From: CANJBX01 sp035556735
GTDB lineage: Bacteria > Pseudomonadota > Alphaproteobacteria > Rhizobiales > Xanthobacteraceae
NCBI GenBank assembly: GCA_035556735.1
Contig: DATMFF010000008.1
Coordinates: 186,001-250,000, forward strand
Length of the DNA: 64,000 bases
Reading direction: 5' to 3'
The position numbers and the translations under genes are program-made. Positions 56,251 through 64,000 of this stretch are shown here, one piece after another. Under the pieces are notes generated by a model that ran no database searches, was not told where the DNA came from, and worked only from the letters and a program-made list of their open reading frames with translations. How positions within the stretch are numbered: the stretch's first letter is position 1; every line of letters starts with the position of its first letter.

Positions 56251-57006
56251 ATGACAACGATTGCCCTCGTCACCGGCGCCAGCCGCGGTCTCGGCCGCAA
56301 CACCGCCATCAGCATCGCGCGCCACGGCGGCGATGTGATCGTGACCTATCGCATCGGCGAGGCCGAAGCCCGCGCTGTCGTGGCGCAGATCGAAGCCCTG
56401 GGCCGCAAGGCGGTTGCGCTCCAGCTTGACGTCAGCGATGTCGCGAGCTTCCCGTCATTCGTGACCAAGGTTCGACGCGCACTCTCCGAAACCTGGGGGC
56501 GCGAGACGCTCGACCATCTGGTCAACAACGCCGGCCATGGCGAGATGGCGGCGTTTGCCGATACGACCGAGGCGCAGTTCGACGCGCTGTTCAACGTCCA
56601 CGTGAAGGGTGTGTTTTTCCTGACGCAAGCGCTGTTGCCCGTGCTCGCCGATGGCGGCCGCATCGTGAACTATTCGTCGGGCCTGACGCGCGTGTCCTAT
56701 CCGGGCTTCTCGGCCTATTCCGCCGCCAAGGGCGCGGTCGAGATCCTGACGGTCTATATGGCCAAGGAACTTGGCAGCCGCGGCATCACCGTCAACTCCG
56801 TCGCCCCCGGGGCCATCGAAACCGACTTTCTCGGCGGGGCGGTTCGCGACATGCCCGACCTCAACAAGCAGTTCGCCAGCATGATCGCGCTCGGTCGCGT
56901 CGGCGTGCCGGACGATATCGGACCGATGATCGCCAACCTCCTTGGTCCGGACAATCGCTGGATCACGGCGCAGCGCATCGAAGTGTCGGGCGGCCAGGTC
57001 ATCTGA
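56251..57006 (+). CDS. Short-chain dehydrogenase/reductase
   Basis: The 251-residue protein starts MTTIALVTGASRGLGRNTAI after an ACAGGAG site. It carries the cofactor motif TGASRGLG (residues 8-15), LVNNAGHGEMAAF, the catalytic YSAYSAAKGAVEIL region and VNSVAPGAIETDFLGG. It is a classical SDR, probably NADP(H)-dependent judging from the basic region after the second strand. The substrate is not known. It is followed by the tautomerase gene after 70 bases. Confidence 0.93.
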   Translation: MTTIALVTGASRGLGRNTAISIARHGGDVIVTYRIGEAEARAVVAQIEALGRKAVALQLDVSDVASFPSFVTKVRRALSETWGRETLDHLVNNAGHGEMAAFADTTEAQFDALFNVHVKGVFFLTQALLPVLADGGRIVNYSSGLTRVSYPGFSAYSAAKGAVEILTVYMAKELGSRGITVNSVAPGAIETDFLGGAVRDMPDLNKQFASMIALGRVGVPDDIGPMIANLLGPDNRWITAQRIEVSGGQVI

Positions 57007-57076
57007 TCCGTCCGAGCCACGCGCACGAAGCCGCAGCGGCCGCGCCGCAGCGGCTTCCATTCCAGCGGAGACAAGC

Positions 57077-57505
57077 ATGCCCAAGATCATCATTCATGCA
57101 TCGAAGACGGCTTTCGACGCGACGGCGCGGCAGGCGATCGCAGCGGAGCTGACCGATTTCGCGCTCGAATGCGAGGCGCTGCCGACGTCGCCGTTCGTCA
57201 AGAGTACGGTCTGGACCTATTTCAACAGCTATGCGGCCGATGCCGTGTTCATGGGCGAGAACCAGGCGAGCATCAGCGTCGTCAGCATGCAGGTCTTCGC
57301 CCTTAAGGGCGGCCTCGACGACGAAGCCAAGAAGAAATTGATCAAGGGTGCTACGGCGATTCTTGGGCGGCATCTCGGCGTCGCCGAGCGTGTGCCTGTC
57401 CATGTCGTCATTCACGAGATCGAAGAAAGGAATTGGGGAATCTTCGGCGAGAACGGCGATCTCGCGGCCTTGCGAGCCTCGGCACCGGATGCGCCTGCGC
57501 TCTGA
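57077..57505 (+). CDS. Tautomerase-family protein
   Basis: From the ATG at 57077 (after GCGGAGA) the product has 142 residues beginning MPKIIIHASKTAFDATARQA, with Pro2 as the expected catalytic base of the 4-oxalocrotonate tautomerase/MIF superfamily. The middle has STVWTYFNSYAADAVFMGEN and the C-terminal half VPVHVVIHEIEERNWGIFGE, the second beta-alpha-beta unit. It is the long, two-unit form. With the SDR it may act on a small keto or enol compound. Confidence 0.85.
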   Translation: MPKIIIHASKTAFDATARQAIAAELTDFALECEALPTSPFVKSTVWTYFNSYAADAVFMGENQASISVVSMQVFALKGGLDDEAKKKLIKGATAILGRHLGVAERVPVHVVIHEIEERNWGIFGENGDLAALRASAPDAPAL

Positions 57506-57738
57506 CGGGAACGGCGAAGGGGCTCGAGCCGACGCACATCATCGAGACCCGGTCACGCGCATCGGCATCGCCAGCATCGTCCAACTGGCTTCTGCAATCG
57601 CAGAATTGGCTTCGTCGGCCAGGCATCATTACAACGAGGCCGGCCAGGGATTGTGTGGCCGTGAAGGCCGATCGACGGGACGTTTCCGATCGGACACAGA
57701 GCTTCACGGATCGCGAACGGCCGCACGAAGGAAAGCCC

Positions 57739-58056
57739 ATGCGACGGCATTGCCTGACGGCGAACGGAATCGACATTCACGTCCGTGATCTCGGAGAAGG
57801 GCCGGCCGTCCTCTTCTGCTATGCCCTCGCCTCCGGGGTGTTCGCAGGCGCGACCATTCGGCAACCCTCGTACTTTCTGACCGGCGCGAAGGATGGGCTG
57901 AATGCCGTGCGCAAGCCAACGGAGGAGGCGCTGCGGAGCGCGTTGACGGACCTGCGCGGCTTGGAGGTACTGCCGGAAGCTGGGCACTGGCCTCAGTTGG
58001 AGGAGGGCGCCCGTGTCAACGCGGCGTTGCTGGGATTCCTGCCGCAGTTGGACTGA
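57739..58056 (+). pseudogene. Alpha/beta hydrolase remnant with internal deletion
   Basis: The 105-codon frame joins an alpha/beta-hydrolase N-terminus (LTANGIDIHVRDLGEGPAVL) directly to a C-terminus (SYFLTGAKDGLNAVRKPTEE, LEVLPEAGHWPQLEEGARVN). The nucleophile elbow, cap domain and acid residue expected between them, about 180 residues of an epoxide-hydrolase-type protein, are absent. The remaining GHWPQ His is of no use alone. It is an in-frame deletion remnant. Confidence 0.7.
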
Positions 58057-58438
58057 GCGTCGAGGCCCTCCACTGCTGGGGCCGCTTGCGGCCGTGCTGG
58101 CGGGCTGATACACATTGCCGCGCGAAAACTGCAAAGAGCCAGCAAACTCAAGCAGTTGCTCAGGGGCGGCGCAATCCTTCTCCTGGGCACCATGACGGCT
58201 CCAGCGCCGGGGCCTCGATCATCTGCGCGCATTGAAGGGCTTGTTCACCACCCGGGTGCTAGGGGTGGCATACCCCCAATGCCGCCTTCCAACGCGCGGC
58301 CTATTCCGGCCGGACGGAAAGTCGCCTAAAGCAATGGCCGGATGCGCGGCCGCAAGGCCAGCCCCGGCCTCGCCGCGCTCATTTCAGCCCGGATGTGAGC
58401 TCGCCGCCGCTTCCCAAGCCAAGTAGAGGAAAAGCCTC
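58057..58438. other. Intergenic region containing the third att-like repeat
   Basis: These 382 bases hold the tRNA-end repeat at 58179-58193 and then about 245 bases leading to the amidohydrolase gene. A 64-codon plus-strand frame (58232-58426) has no ribosome-binding site or recognisable motif. No promoter could be defined by eye. Confidence 0.5.
58179..58193 (+). repeat. Third copy of the tRNA-Leu end (att-like)
   Basis: TCTCCTGGGCACCAT matches the last 15 bases of the 18-bp attL/attR repeat; the bases before it (CCT) are one position out of step because of an extra T. It marks the right end of a second segment or an older integration. Confidence 0.65.
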
Positions 58439-59464
58439 ATGATGCGTATCGACTCCTACACCCACTTCTTCCCGAGGAAGTACTTCGAGAAGGTGTTGGA
58501 TGCCACCAGCGACTACAAGGATATGGGCAAGCGCGTGCGCTCGCTTCCGGCGCTGCACGATCTCGACACCCGCAAGAAGATCATCGACACCCACAAGGAC
58601 TACGCGCAGATCGTCTCCTACTCGCAGCCGGCGATCGAGGACATCGCCAAGACCCCGGCGCAGATCGACGAATACTGCCGCATGATCAACGATGGCTTCG
58701 CCGAGCTGTGCGCGAAGGAATCCGATCACTTTCCGGGCTGGGTGGCGCAGATCTCGCTCGAGGCGCCCGACTGCGGCATCGGCGAGGCCGAGCGCGCGGT
58801 CAAGGAACTCGGCGCGCTGGGCGTGCAGATCTACACCAACGTCCTCGGCAAGCCGCTCGACCGTCCGCAGTACCAGCCGTTCTGGAACCGCATGAACGAG
58901 CTCGGCATCCCGATCTGGATGCACCCGATCCGCGGCGCCAACATGCCGGACTACATCGACGAGAAGAAGTCGCTCTACGAGATCTGGTGGACCTTCGGCT
59001 GGTCCTACGAGACCGCGACCGCCATGGCGCGCCTCGTGTTCTCCAAAATCATCGACAACAATCCGAACCTGAAGATCATCACCCACCACTTCGGCGGCAT
59101 CGTGCCGATGCTCGAAGGCCGCATCGGCCCTGGCTGGGACGTGCTCGGATCGCGCACCACCGACGAAGACTACGTCGCGCTGCGCAAGAGCCTCAAGAAG
59201 CGGCCGCTCAACTACTTCAAGGAGAACTTCTACGCCGACACGGCGGTGTTCGGCGGCCAGCCGGCGACCGAGTGCGGCGTCAAGTTCTTCCCGCACGACC
59301 GCATCGTGTTCGCGTCGGACTGCCCGTTCGATCCCGAGGGCGGCTCGCTCTATCCGCGCGAGACGCTGCGCATCTTCGACGAGCTCGAGCTCGACAAGGC
59401 CTCGCGCGAGAACATTTACTACAAGAACCTGGAGCGCATCACCGGCCGCAAGCTGGTGAAGTAA
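58439..59464 (+). CDS. Amidohydrolase-family protein (ACMSD/decarboxylase-like)
   Basis: The 341-residue protein starts MMRIDSYTHFFPRKYFEKVL after AGAGGAAAAG. Metal-ligand positions of the amidohydrolase barrel are seen at His9 (YTHFF), His162 (IWMHPIRG), His216/217 (IITHHFGG) and Asp294 (FASDCPFDPEGG). The pattern resembles the aminocarboxymuconate-semialdehyde decarboxylase branch, which includes non-oxidative aromatic decarboxylases. The substrate is unknown. A strong terminator follows it. Confidence 0.88.
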   Translation: MMRIDSYTHFFPRKYFEKVLDATSDYKDMGKRVRSLPALHDLDTRKKIIDTHKDYAQIVSYSQPAIEDIAKTPAQIDEYCRMINDGFAELCAKESDHFPGWVAQISLEAPDCGIGEAERAVKELGALGVQIYTNVLGKPLDRPQYQPFWNRMNELGIPIWMHPIRGANMPDYIDEKKSLYEIWWTFGWSYETATAMARLVFSKIIDNNPNLKIITHHFGGIVPMLEGRIGPGWDVLGSRTTDEDYVALRKSLKKRPLNYFKENFYADTAVFGGQPATECGVKFFPHDRIVFASDCPFDPEGGSLYPRETLRIFDELELDKASRENIYYKNLERITGRKLVK

Positions 59465-59495
59465 GCCAGACGTTCGTTTCGACATTCGACGATCT

Positions 59496-59527
59496 GCGGG
59501 GGCGGTGTCCGGTCACACCGCCCCCGC
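59496..59527 (+). terminator. Strong hairpin terminator after the amidohydrolase gene
   Basis: A perfect 13-bp stem, GCGGGGGCGGTGT (59496-59508) with ACACCGCCCCCGC (59515-59527), has a six-base loop and is followed by TGCTGTCTTA. It should end the amidohydrolase transcript and may act on the opposing ArsR transcript as well. Confidence 0.75.
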
Positions 59528-59570
59528 TGCTGTCTTAGGGCCGTGCAGGCATGCCGGCGCGCGAAATTTC

Positions 59571-59978
59571 TCAATCTCGAGACAAGCCGTCGCACGCCGC
59601 CTTCGCCGCCGTGGACGGCATGCAGAGCTCGGGCCGGCCGCCGCAGCAGTCCTCGACCAGATAGGACATGAAGCCGTTCATCCCGTCGGTATCGATGGCA
59701 TAGATGAGCGAGCGGCTGACGCGACGCTTGGTGACCAAGCCCGCATGCACGAGCTGCTGCAGGTGAAACGACAATGTCGGAGCGGGAACCTTCAGGTCAG
59801 CCGAGAGTGACCCGGCGGGCAATCCCTCGGGACCGACCTTGATCAGGGCACGGAAAACCTGAAGGCGGGTCTCCTGCGCCAGTGCCGCCAACGCCGCGAT
59901 GGCCTTCGAGTCGTCCACGATGTGCTCCGCGCCATGGCCACGACGCAGACGAGGCGTGCGGCTTGCCGCGCCCAGCAT
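59571..59978 (-). CDS. ArsR-family regulator
   Basis: The 135-residue protein has the ArsR winged helix: ALAQETRLQVFRALIKVGPE, LSADLKVPAPTLSFHLQQLV and HAGLVTKRRVSRSLIYAI. The usual metal motif ELCVC is absent from the recognition helix; instead Cys111-Cys112 and Cys119 sit in the C-terminal VEDCCGGRPELC, the type seen in many alphaproteobacterial arsenite-responsive ArsR proteins. No ars genes are adjacent in this window. The first 20 residues are variable and the start is uncertain. Confidence 0.88.
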   Translation of the reverse strand: MLGAASRTPRLRRGHGAEHIVDDSKAIAALAALAQETRLQVFRALIKVGPEGLPAGSLSADLKVPAPTLSFHLQQLVHAGLVTKRRVSRSLIYAIDTDGMNGFMSYLVEDCCGGRPELCMPSTAAKAACDGLSRD

Positions 59979-60016
59979 ATGGAGAATTGTAACAGAAACA
60001 TTTCAGGCCGGTGCGG

Positions 60017-60586
60017 TCAGGCGAGCGGAATGGCCCGGCGCGAGGATTGCGAAAGCTGAGTCTTGAGCCGCGGATCGTCGAGCTTCATCACGATCGCATC
60101 GAGTCTGATGCCGTCGGCGCCCCGCACCTCCGAAGTGGCGACGCATTCATCGTCCTCGACGAGGCCGACCTCGGCATCGCGATCGGGAAAAACGACGATG
60201 GCGCGCTTGCCGATTCTCACGATGACTTGGCCGCGGGACGCGGCGGCGGCGCGCGACCACTCCTTCAAGCGAGAGTAATACGGCTCCTTGCGCCACGCCT
60301 GCGGGCGGTCGGGATCGACGTGCACGAATACCGTCTGGCCACCGGCCTCGATGCCGAGGACAAGCTTCGAACGTGAGGGTCGCCAGGACTCGTCCAGTGC
60401 GGCGATCGTCAGAAAGCCGCAGTGGAACTCGCGGCATTCGTCCGGCCTGGCGCTGTATTGGCTGCAGCCCGAACCGACATTGCAATGCCGGCACCATTGG
60501 CCCCGCGTCTTGCCGATCGTTTCGATTGCGAGAAGCTTGCAGCACAGCGAGCAATCGCCGCATGTGCGCGAGATATGACCAGACAC
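60017..60586 (-). CDS. YkgJ-family cysteine-cluster protein
   Basis: In 189 residues the N-terminal part has Cys9, 12, 15 and 16 (RTCGDCSLCCKLLAI), then CRHCNVGSGCSQYSARPDEC and REFHC. This is the cysteine-cluster pattern of the YkgJ/UPF0153 family, expected to bind zinc or an iron-sulfur cluster; the function is unknown. The C-terminal half is an unremarkable alpha/beta region. It is followed upstream by an AT-rich palindrome. Confidence 0.85.
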   Translation of the reverse strand: MSGHISRTCGDCSLCCKLLAIETIGKTRGQWCRHCNVGSGCSQYSARPDECREFHCGFLTIAALDESWRPSRSKLVLGIEAGGQTVFVHVDPDRPQAWRKEPYYSRLKEWSRAAAASRGQVIVRIGKRAIVVFPDRDAEVGLVEDDECVATSEVRGADGIRLDAIVMKLDDPRLKTQLSQSSRRAIPLA

Positions 60587-60616
60587 GACAGCCCGTTCGC
60601 CCCGACCATTAATTCT

Positions 60617-60640
60617 ATAATTCCATAATTATGGAATTAT
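60617..60640. promoter_or_regulatory. Perfect 24-bp AT-rich palindrome
   Basis: The 12-base arm ATAATTCCATAA is followed at once by its reverse complement with no loop. Eighteen or more A/T of 24 stand out in this GC-rich chromosome. It lies 31 bases before the YkgJ start on that gene's promoter side and about 210 bases before rnd. A dimeric repressor operator is the simplest reading; a cruciform or insertion footprint is possible. Confidence 0.6.
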
Positions 60641-60848
60641 GATTCATAATCATGACAGTCCCCGTGCGCGGCCGGCGCCCTCATCGCCCGGCAATCGCAT
60701 TGTGGATCTGCCCAGGCGCCCCCGGCGGCTGCCGATGCGCCGTGCGAGGCATTCACAACTGCTTGAAATCGCTCGCTTGCTGTGGCTTTCTCTGGGGACC
60801 CATTTCCCATAGCCGCCGGCGCAGCGCGCGACCCGGCGGGAGATATTG

Positions 60849-61463
60849 ATGACCATTCGTCTCCACCGCGGCGACCTGCCCGACCTCTCTCGCTACACGG
60901 GCGCCGTCGCCATCGACACGGAGACCATGGGCCTCGATCCCCACCGCGACCGCCTCTGCGTGGTCCAGCTCTCGCCCGGCGACGGCTCGGCCGACGTCGT
61001 GCAGATTCCGCCGGGCGCCCGCAGCGCGCCCAACATCCAGAAGCTGCTGGCCGATCCGTCGATCGTGAAGATCTTCCACTTCGCGCGCTTCGACATCGCG
61101 TCGCTGTTCAACGCCTTCGGCGTGATGCCGACGCCGGTCTATTGCACCAAGATCGCCTCGCGCCTCACCCGCACCTACACCGACAAGCACGGCCTCAAGG
61201 ACCTCGCGCGCGAGGTGCTGGGCGTGGAACTGTCCAAGCAGCAGCAGCTCTCCGACTGGGGCGCGCCCGAGCTGACCGAGTCGCAGGTATCCTATGCCGC
61301 CTCGGACGTGCTCTACCTGCATGCGCTCAGGGACAAGCTCGACGCCCTCCTGGCGCGCGAAGGGCGCACGGAGCTGGCGGCGGCCTGCTTCAGGTTCCTG
61401 CCCGAGCGGGCGCGGCTTGACCTTGCCGGCTGGGCGGCCGAGGACATCTTCGCCCACAGTTGA
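60849..61463 (+). CDS. rnd: Ribonuclease D-like 3'-5' exonuclease
   Basis: The 204-residue protein consists of one DEDD exonuclease domain: GAVAIDTETMGLDPHRD (first Asp and Glu), IVKIFHFARFDIASLFNAFG (second Asp) and SQVSYAASDVLYLHALRDKL (Tyr and last Asp). The two HRDC domains of E. coli RNase D are absent, making this the short alphaproteobacterial form. It trims tRNA precursors or other structured RNA. In rhizobia it normally stands just before lptC, as here. Confidence 0.9.
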   Translation: MTIRLHRGDLPDLSRYTGAVAIDTETMGLDPHRDRLCVVQLSPGDGSADVVQIPPGARSAPNIQKLLADPSIVKIFHFARFDIASLFNAFGVMPTPVYCTKIASRLTRTYTDKHGLKDLAREVLGVELSKQQQLSDWGAPELTESQVSYAASDVLYLHALRDKLDALLAREGRTELAAACFRFLPERARLDLAGWAAEDIFAHS

Positions 61464-61626
61464 TGTGGCTTGGGCGGGGTCGGGCCAAGCCGGGGCCCGG
61501 TGCGTCGTGTGAAGCCCGATCTGGCCGCAGGCGTTAACCTCGCCGTGCCGGGGCCACATTCCAGGGCGAATTTCGCGTAATATTGCGTCCAGTAACTGTA
61601 CCTGACGTTCCAGCGAGGGTGGGGCT

Positions 61627-62325
61627 CTGACATCCGTTTCGACGATCGGAAATGGCCTCGCGGCCACCGGCCGCAGCCGTGACGAGACCGCGCGCAGGTT
61701 CCGCGCCGCGGCCCGCCACAGCATCCGCGTGCGGCTGCTGCGCATCGCATTGCCGATCGGCATCGTCCTCCTCGTCGGGGGAACGCTCGGGCTGACGTAT
61801 TTCAATCCCTTCCGCGGCCTGATGCGGCTGCCGCTCGACCCCGGCAAGATCGTCGTGTCCGGCACCAAGATCACCATGGCGGCGCCTCGCCTGGCGGGCT
61901 TCACCCGCGACTCGCGCGCCTACGACCTGACCGCGCGCGCGGCCTCGCAGGACCTCACCAAGCCCGACCTGCTCGAACTGCAGGACATCCAGGCCAAGTT
62001 CGAGATGGAGGACAAGAGTCAGGTCGAGATGACCGCCTCCAACGGCGTGTTCGACCGCAAGGTCGAACAGCTCACGCTGCTGGACAGAATTTTGCTGACG
62101 ACATCCACCGGCTATGAGGCGCGCCTCACCCAGGCGGTCGTCGACGTGAAGAGCGGCAACGTGCGCTCGAACAAGCCCGTGGACGTCAAGCTGCTCAACG
62201 GCACGCTCAACGCCAACCGGCTCGAGATCGACGACAAGGGCGAGTCGATCCGATTCGAGGGTGGCGTGAGCATGGTGCTGATCCTCGAAGAGGCGCCGCA
62301 GACGGCGCAGGCACAGCAGCAATGA
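61627..62325 (+). CDS. lptC: LptC-like LPS-transport protein (probable CTG start)
   Basis: The conserved N-terminal RSRDETARRFRAAARHSIRV leads into the membrane helix LLRIALPIGIVLLVGGTLGL, so the protein must begin well above the first in-frame GTG (61729). The only suitable codon is a CTG at 61627, eight bases after GAGG, which gives 232 residues. The periplasmic beta-jellyroll part has DLTARAASQDLTKPDLLELQ and MTASNGVFDRKVEQLTLLDR. LptC passes lipopolysaccharide from LptBFG to LptA. The stop overlaps the lptA start (ATGA). Confidence 0.87.
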   Translation: MTSVSTIGNGLAATGRSRDETARRFRAAARHSIRVRLLRIALPIGIVLLVGGTLGLTYFNPFRGLMRLPLDPGKIVVSGTKITMAAPRLAGFTRDSRAYDLTARAASQDLTKPDLLELQDIQAKFEMEDKSQVEMTASNGVFDRKVEQLTLLDRILLTTSTGYEARLTQAVVDVKSGNVRSNKPVDVKLLNGTLNANRLEIDDKGESIRFEGGVSMVLILEEAPQTAQAQQQ

Positions 62326-63017
62326 TCAGGCGCACGCACATCGGGATCCTCGCGGTGCTCGCGGCGCTCGTCGCAGCGCCGTCGGCCCTGTGCGCGCAAG
62401 GCGTCTCGGGTCCGCCCAACGCGCTGCAGGGCTTCTCGCAGAACCGCGACCAGCCGGTGAAGATCGATGCGCAATCGCTGGAGGTGCGCGACAAGGACAA
62501 GCTGGCGACGTTCTCCGGCAGCGTGCAGGTGGTGCAGGGCGACACGACGTTGCGCTGCAAGACCCTGGCGGTCTTCTACGACCAGGAGAACAAGGGCAAC
62601 GCCATGCCGGCGGCCAAGCCCGGCCCGGGCGGGCAGCAGCGCATCCGCCGTCTCGAAGCGCGCGGCAACGTGGTGGTGACGCAGAAGGACCAGACCGCGA
62701 CCGGCGACCTCGGGATCTTCGACATGGCCTCCAACACCGTCACGCTCAACGGCAACGTGGTGGTGACTCAGGGACAGAGCGTGCTGCGCGGCGAGCGGCT
62801 CGTGGTCAACCTCACCACCGGCGTGTCGCATGTCGAGGGCGGCAAGACCGGCGGCGGGCGCGTGCAGGGCATGTTCATGCCCTCGTCCTCGCCCGAGGGC
62901 GCGGCGCCGCAGGGCAACGCGGGGGCGCCGCAGCGCACGAACAGCGTGCGCGAAAGCGCGCGCGAGGGCGCGGGCCAGGCGCCGCGCAACGCTCCGCGCC
63001 CGAGCGGGCTCTATTGA
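62322..63017 (+). CDS. lptA: LptA/OstA-family LPS-transport protein
   Basis: The 231-residue protein has a signal peptide (THIGILAVLAALVAAPSALC, cut after AQG region near 28) and the OstA-like repeat strands: VKIDAQSLEVRDKDKLATFS, GSVQVVQGDTTLRCKTLAVF, RRLEARGNVVVTQKDQTATG and NTVTLNGNVVVTQGQSVLRG. It bridges inner and outer membranes as the periplasmic LPS chain. The last 60 residues (GNAGAPQRTNSVRESAREGA) are a disordered extension. The start overlaps lptC. Confidence 0.93.
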   Translation: MIRRTHIGILAVLAALVAAPSALCAQGVSGPPNALQGFSQNRDQPVKIDAQSLEVRDKDKLATFSGSVQVVQGDTTLRCKTLAVFYDQENKGNAMPAAKPGPGGQQRIRRLEARGNVVVTQKDQTATGDLGIFDMASNTVTLNGNVVVTQGQSVLRGERLVVNLTTGVSHVEGGKTGGGRVQGMFMPSSSPEGAAPQGNAGAPQRTNSVRESAREGAGQAPRNAPRPSGLY

Positions 63018-63072
63018 TGCCGGCCCGCTTTATTCCCGTACGCCATCGCCGTTTGCAGCGCCGGGAGCGACC

Positions 63073-64000
<928 letters not shown>

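Larger units (their letters stand above)
55047..58193. mobile_element. Second segment bounded by att-like repeats (3.1 kb)
   Basis: This stretch runs from the island attR to a third, slightly changed copy of the tRNA end at 58179-58193. It holds an AraC regulator, an SDR, a tautomerase and a hydrolase remnant but no integrase. It may be an older or satellite insertion that used the same site, now dependent on another integrase. Confidence 0.5.

Noticed and set aside
43484..58193. Prophage
   Set aside because: There is an integrase and a polymerase-like gene but no capsid, terminase, portal, tail or lysis gene, so an island is the better description.

Overview
The window is high-GC DNA read as part of a chromosome of an alphaproteobacterium of the order Hyphomicrobiales (Rhizobiales), probably in the Bradyrhizobium/Xanthobacteraceae neighbourhood. 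This rests on gene order (gshB-yraN-rsmI, hemW-rdgB-rph, hrcA-grpE, dnaK-dnaJ-pmtA-pyrF-dapB-gpmA, pheT-pheS, rplT-rpmI, infC, rnd-lptC-lptA-lptB), on a PmtA-type phospholipid methyltransferase beside dnaJ, on an NDUFA9-like epimerase, and on dispersed palindromic repeats of a kind I recall from rhizobia. No species is claimed.

Layout. 1-9.0 kb: a P-type cation ATPase cut by the left edge, then glutathione synthesis (gshB), yraN, rsmI, a LppC/LpoA-like lipoprotein, hemW, rdgB and rph. 9.0-12.7 kb: the heat-shock regulator gene hrcA and grpE, pushed apart by about 2 kb of accessory DNA. 12.8-18.8 kb: a secreted protein, alkB, a GtrA protein with an FAD oxidoreductase, and a large GT-C-like membrane protein. 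19-25.4 kb: dnaK-dnaJ-pmtA-pyrF-dapB-gpmA, with a candidate RpoH promoter before dnaK. 25.4-43.3 kb: DNA repair (Ada-like protein, nth), translation (pheST, rplT, rpmI, infC), queuosine synthesis (queG), a GST that may be FzlA, uppP, an XRE regulator with a divergent membrane protein, an alpha-hydroxy-acid oxidase and the epimerase. 43.4-58.2 kb: a tRNA-Leu(CAG) with an integrated island and a second att-like repeat farther on. 58.4-64 kb: an amidohydrolase, an ArsR regulator, a YkgJ protein, rnd, and the LPS-transport genes lptC-lptA-lptB, the last cut by the right edge.

Accessory regions. (1) Between hrcA and grpE lies what looks like a polymorphic toxin locus on the minus strand: a frameshifted toxin-like gene, a gene for a 122-residue presumed immunity protein, then a start-less copy of the toxin C-terminus and a second presumed immunity gene. 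The duplicated unit carries the last bases of hrcA, which marks the recombination junction. (2) The island at 43484-55046 is bounded by an 18-bp direct repeat of the tRNA-Leu 3' end. It carries a tyrosine integrase, a frameshifted EVE-HNH endonuclease, a secreted nuclease, a three-gene cassette encoding an RNase H-like protein, a zinc-finger-like protein and a polymerase with PolA-like palm motifs, a serine resolvase, a C-protein-like regulator, vsr, a C5-cytosine methyltransferase, an NPPF-motif DNA methyltransferase and an overlapping gene for an unrecognised PD-(D/E)XK-like nuclease. (3) A 3.1-kb segment between that att site and another copy of the tRNA end holds an AraC regulator, an SDR, a tautomerase and a hydrolase remnant.

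Several starts appear non-canonical: infC on ATT, and queG and lptC probably on CTG. All functional statements come from reading motifs by eye; no database search was run.
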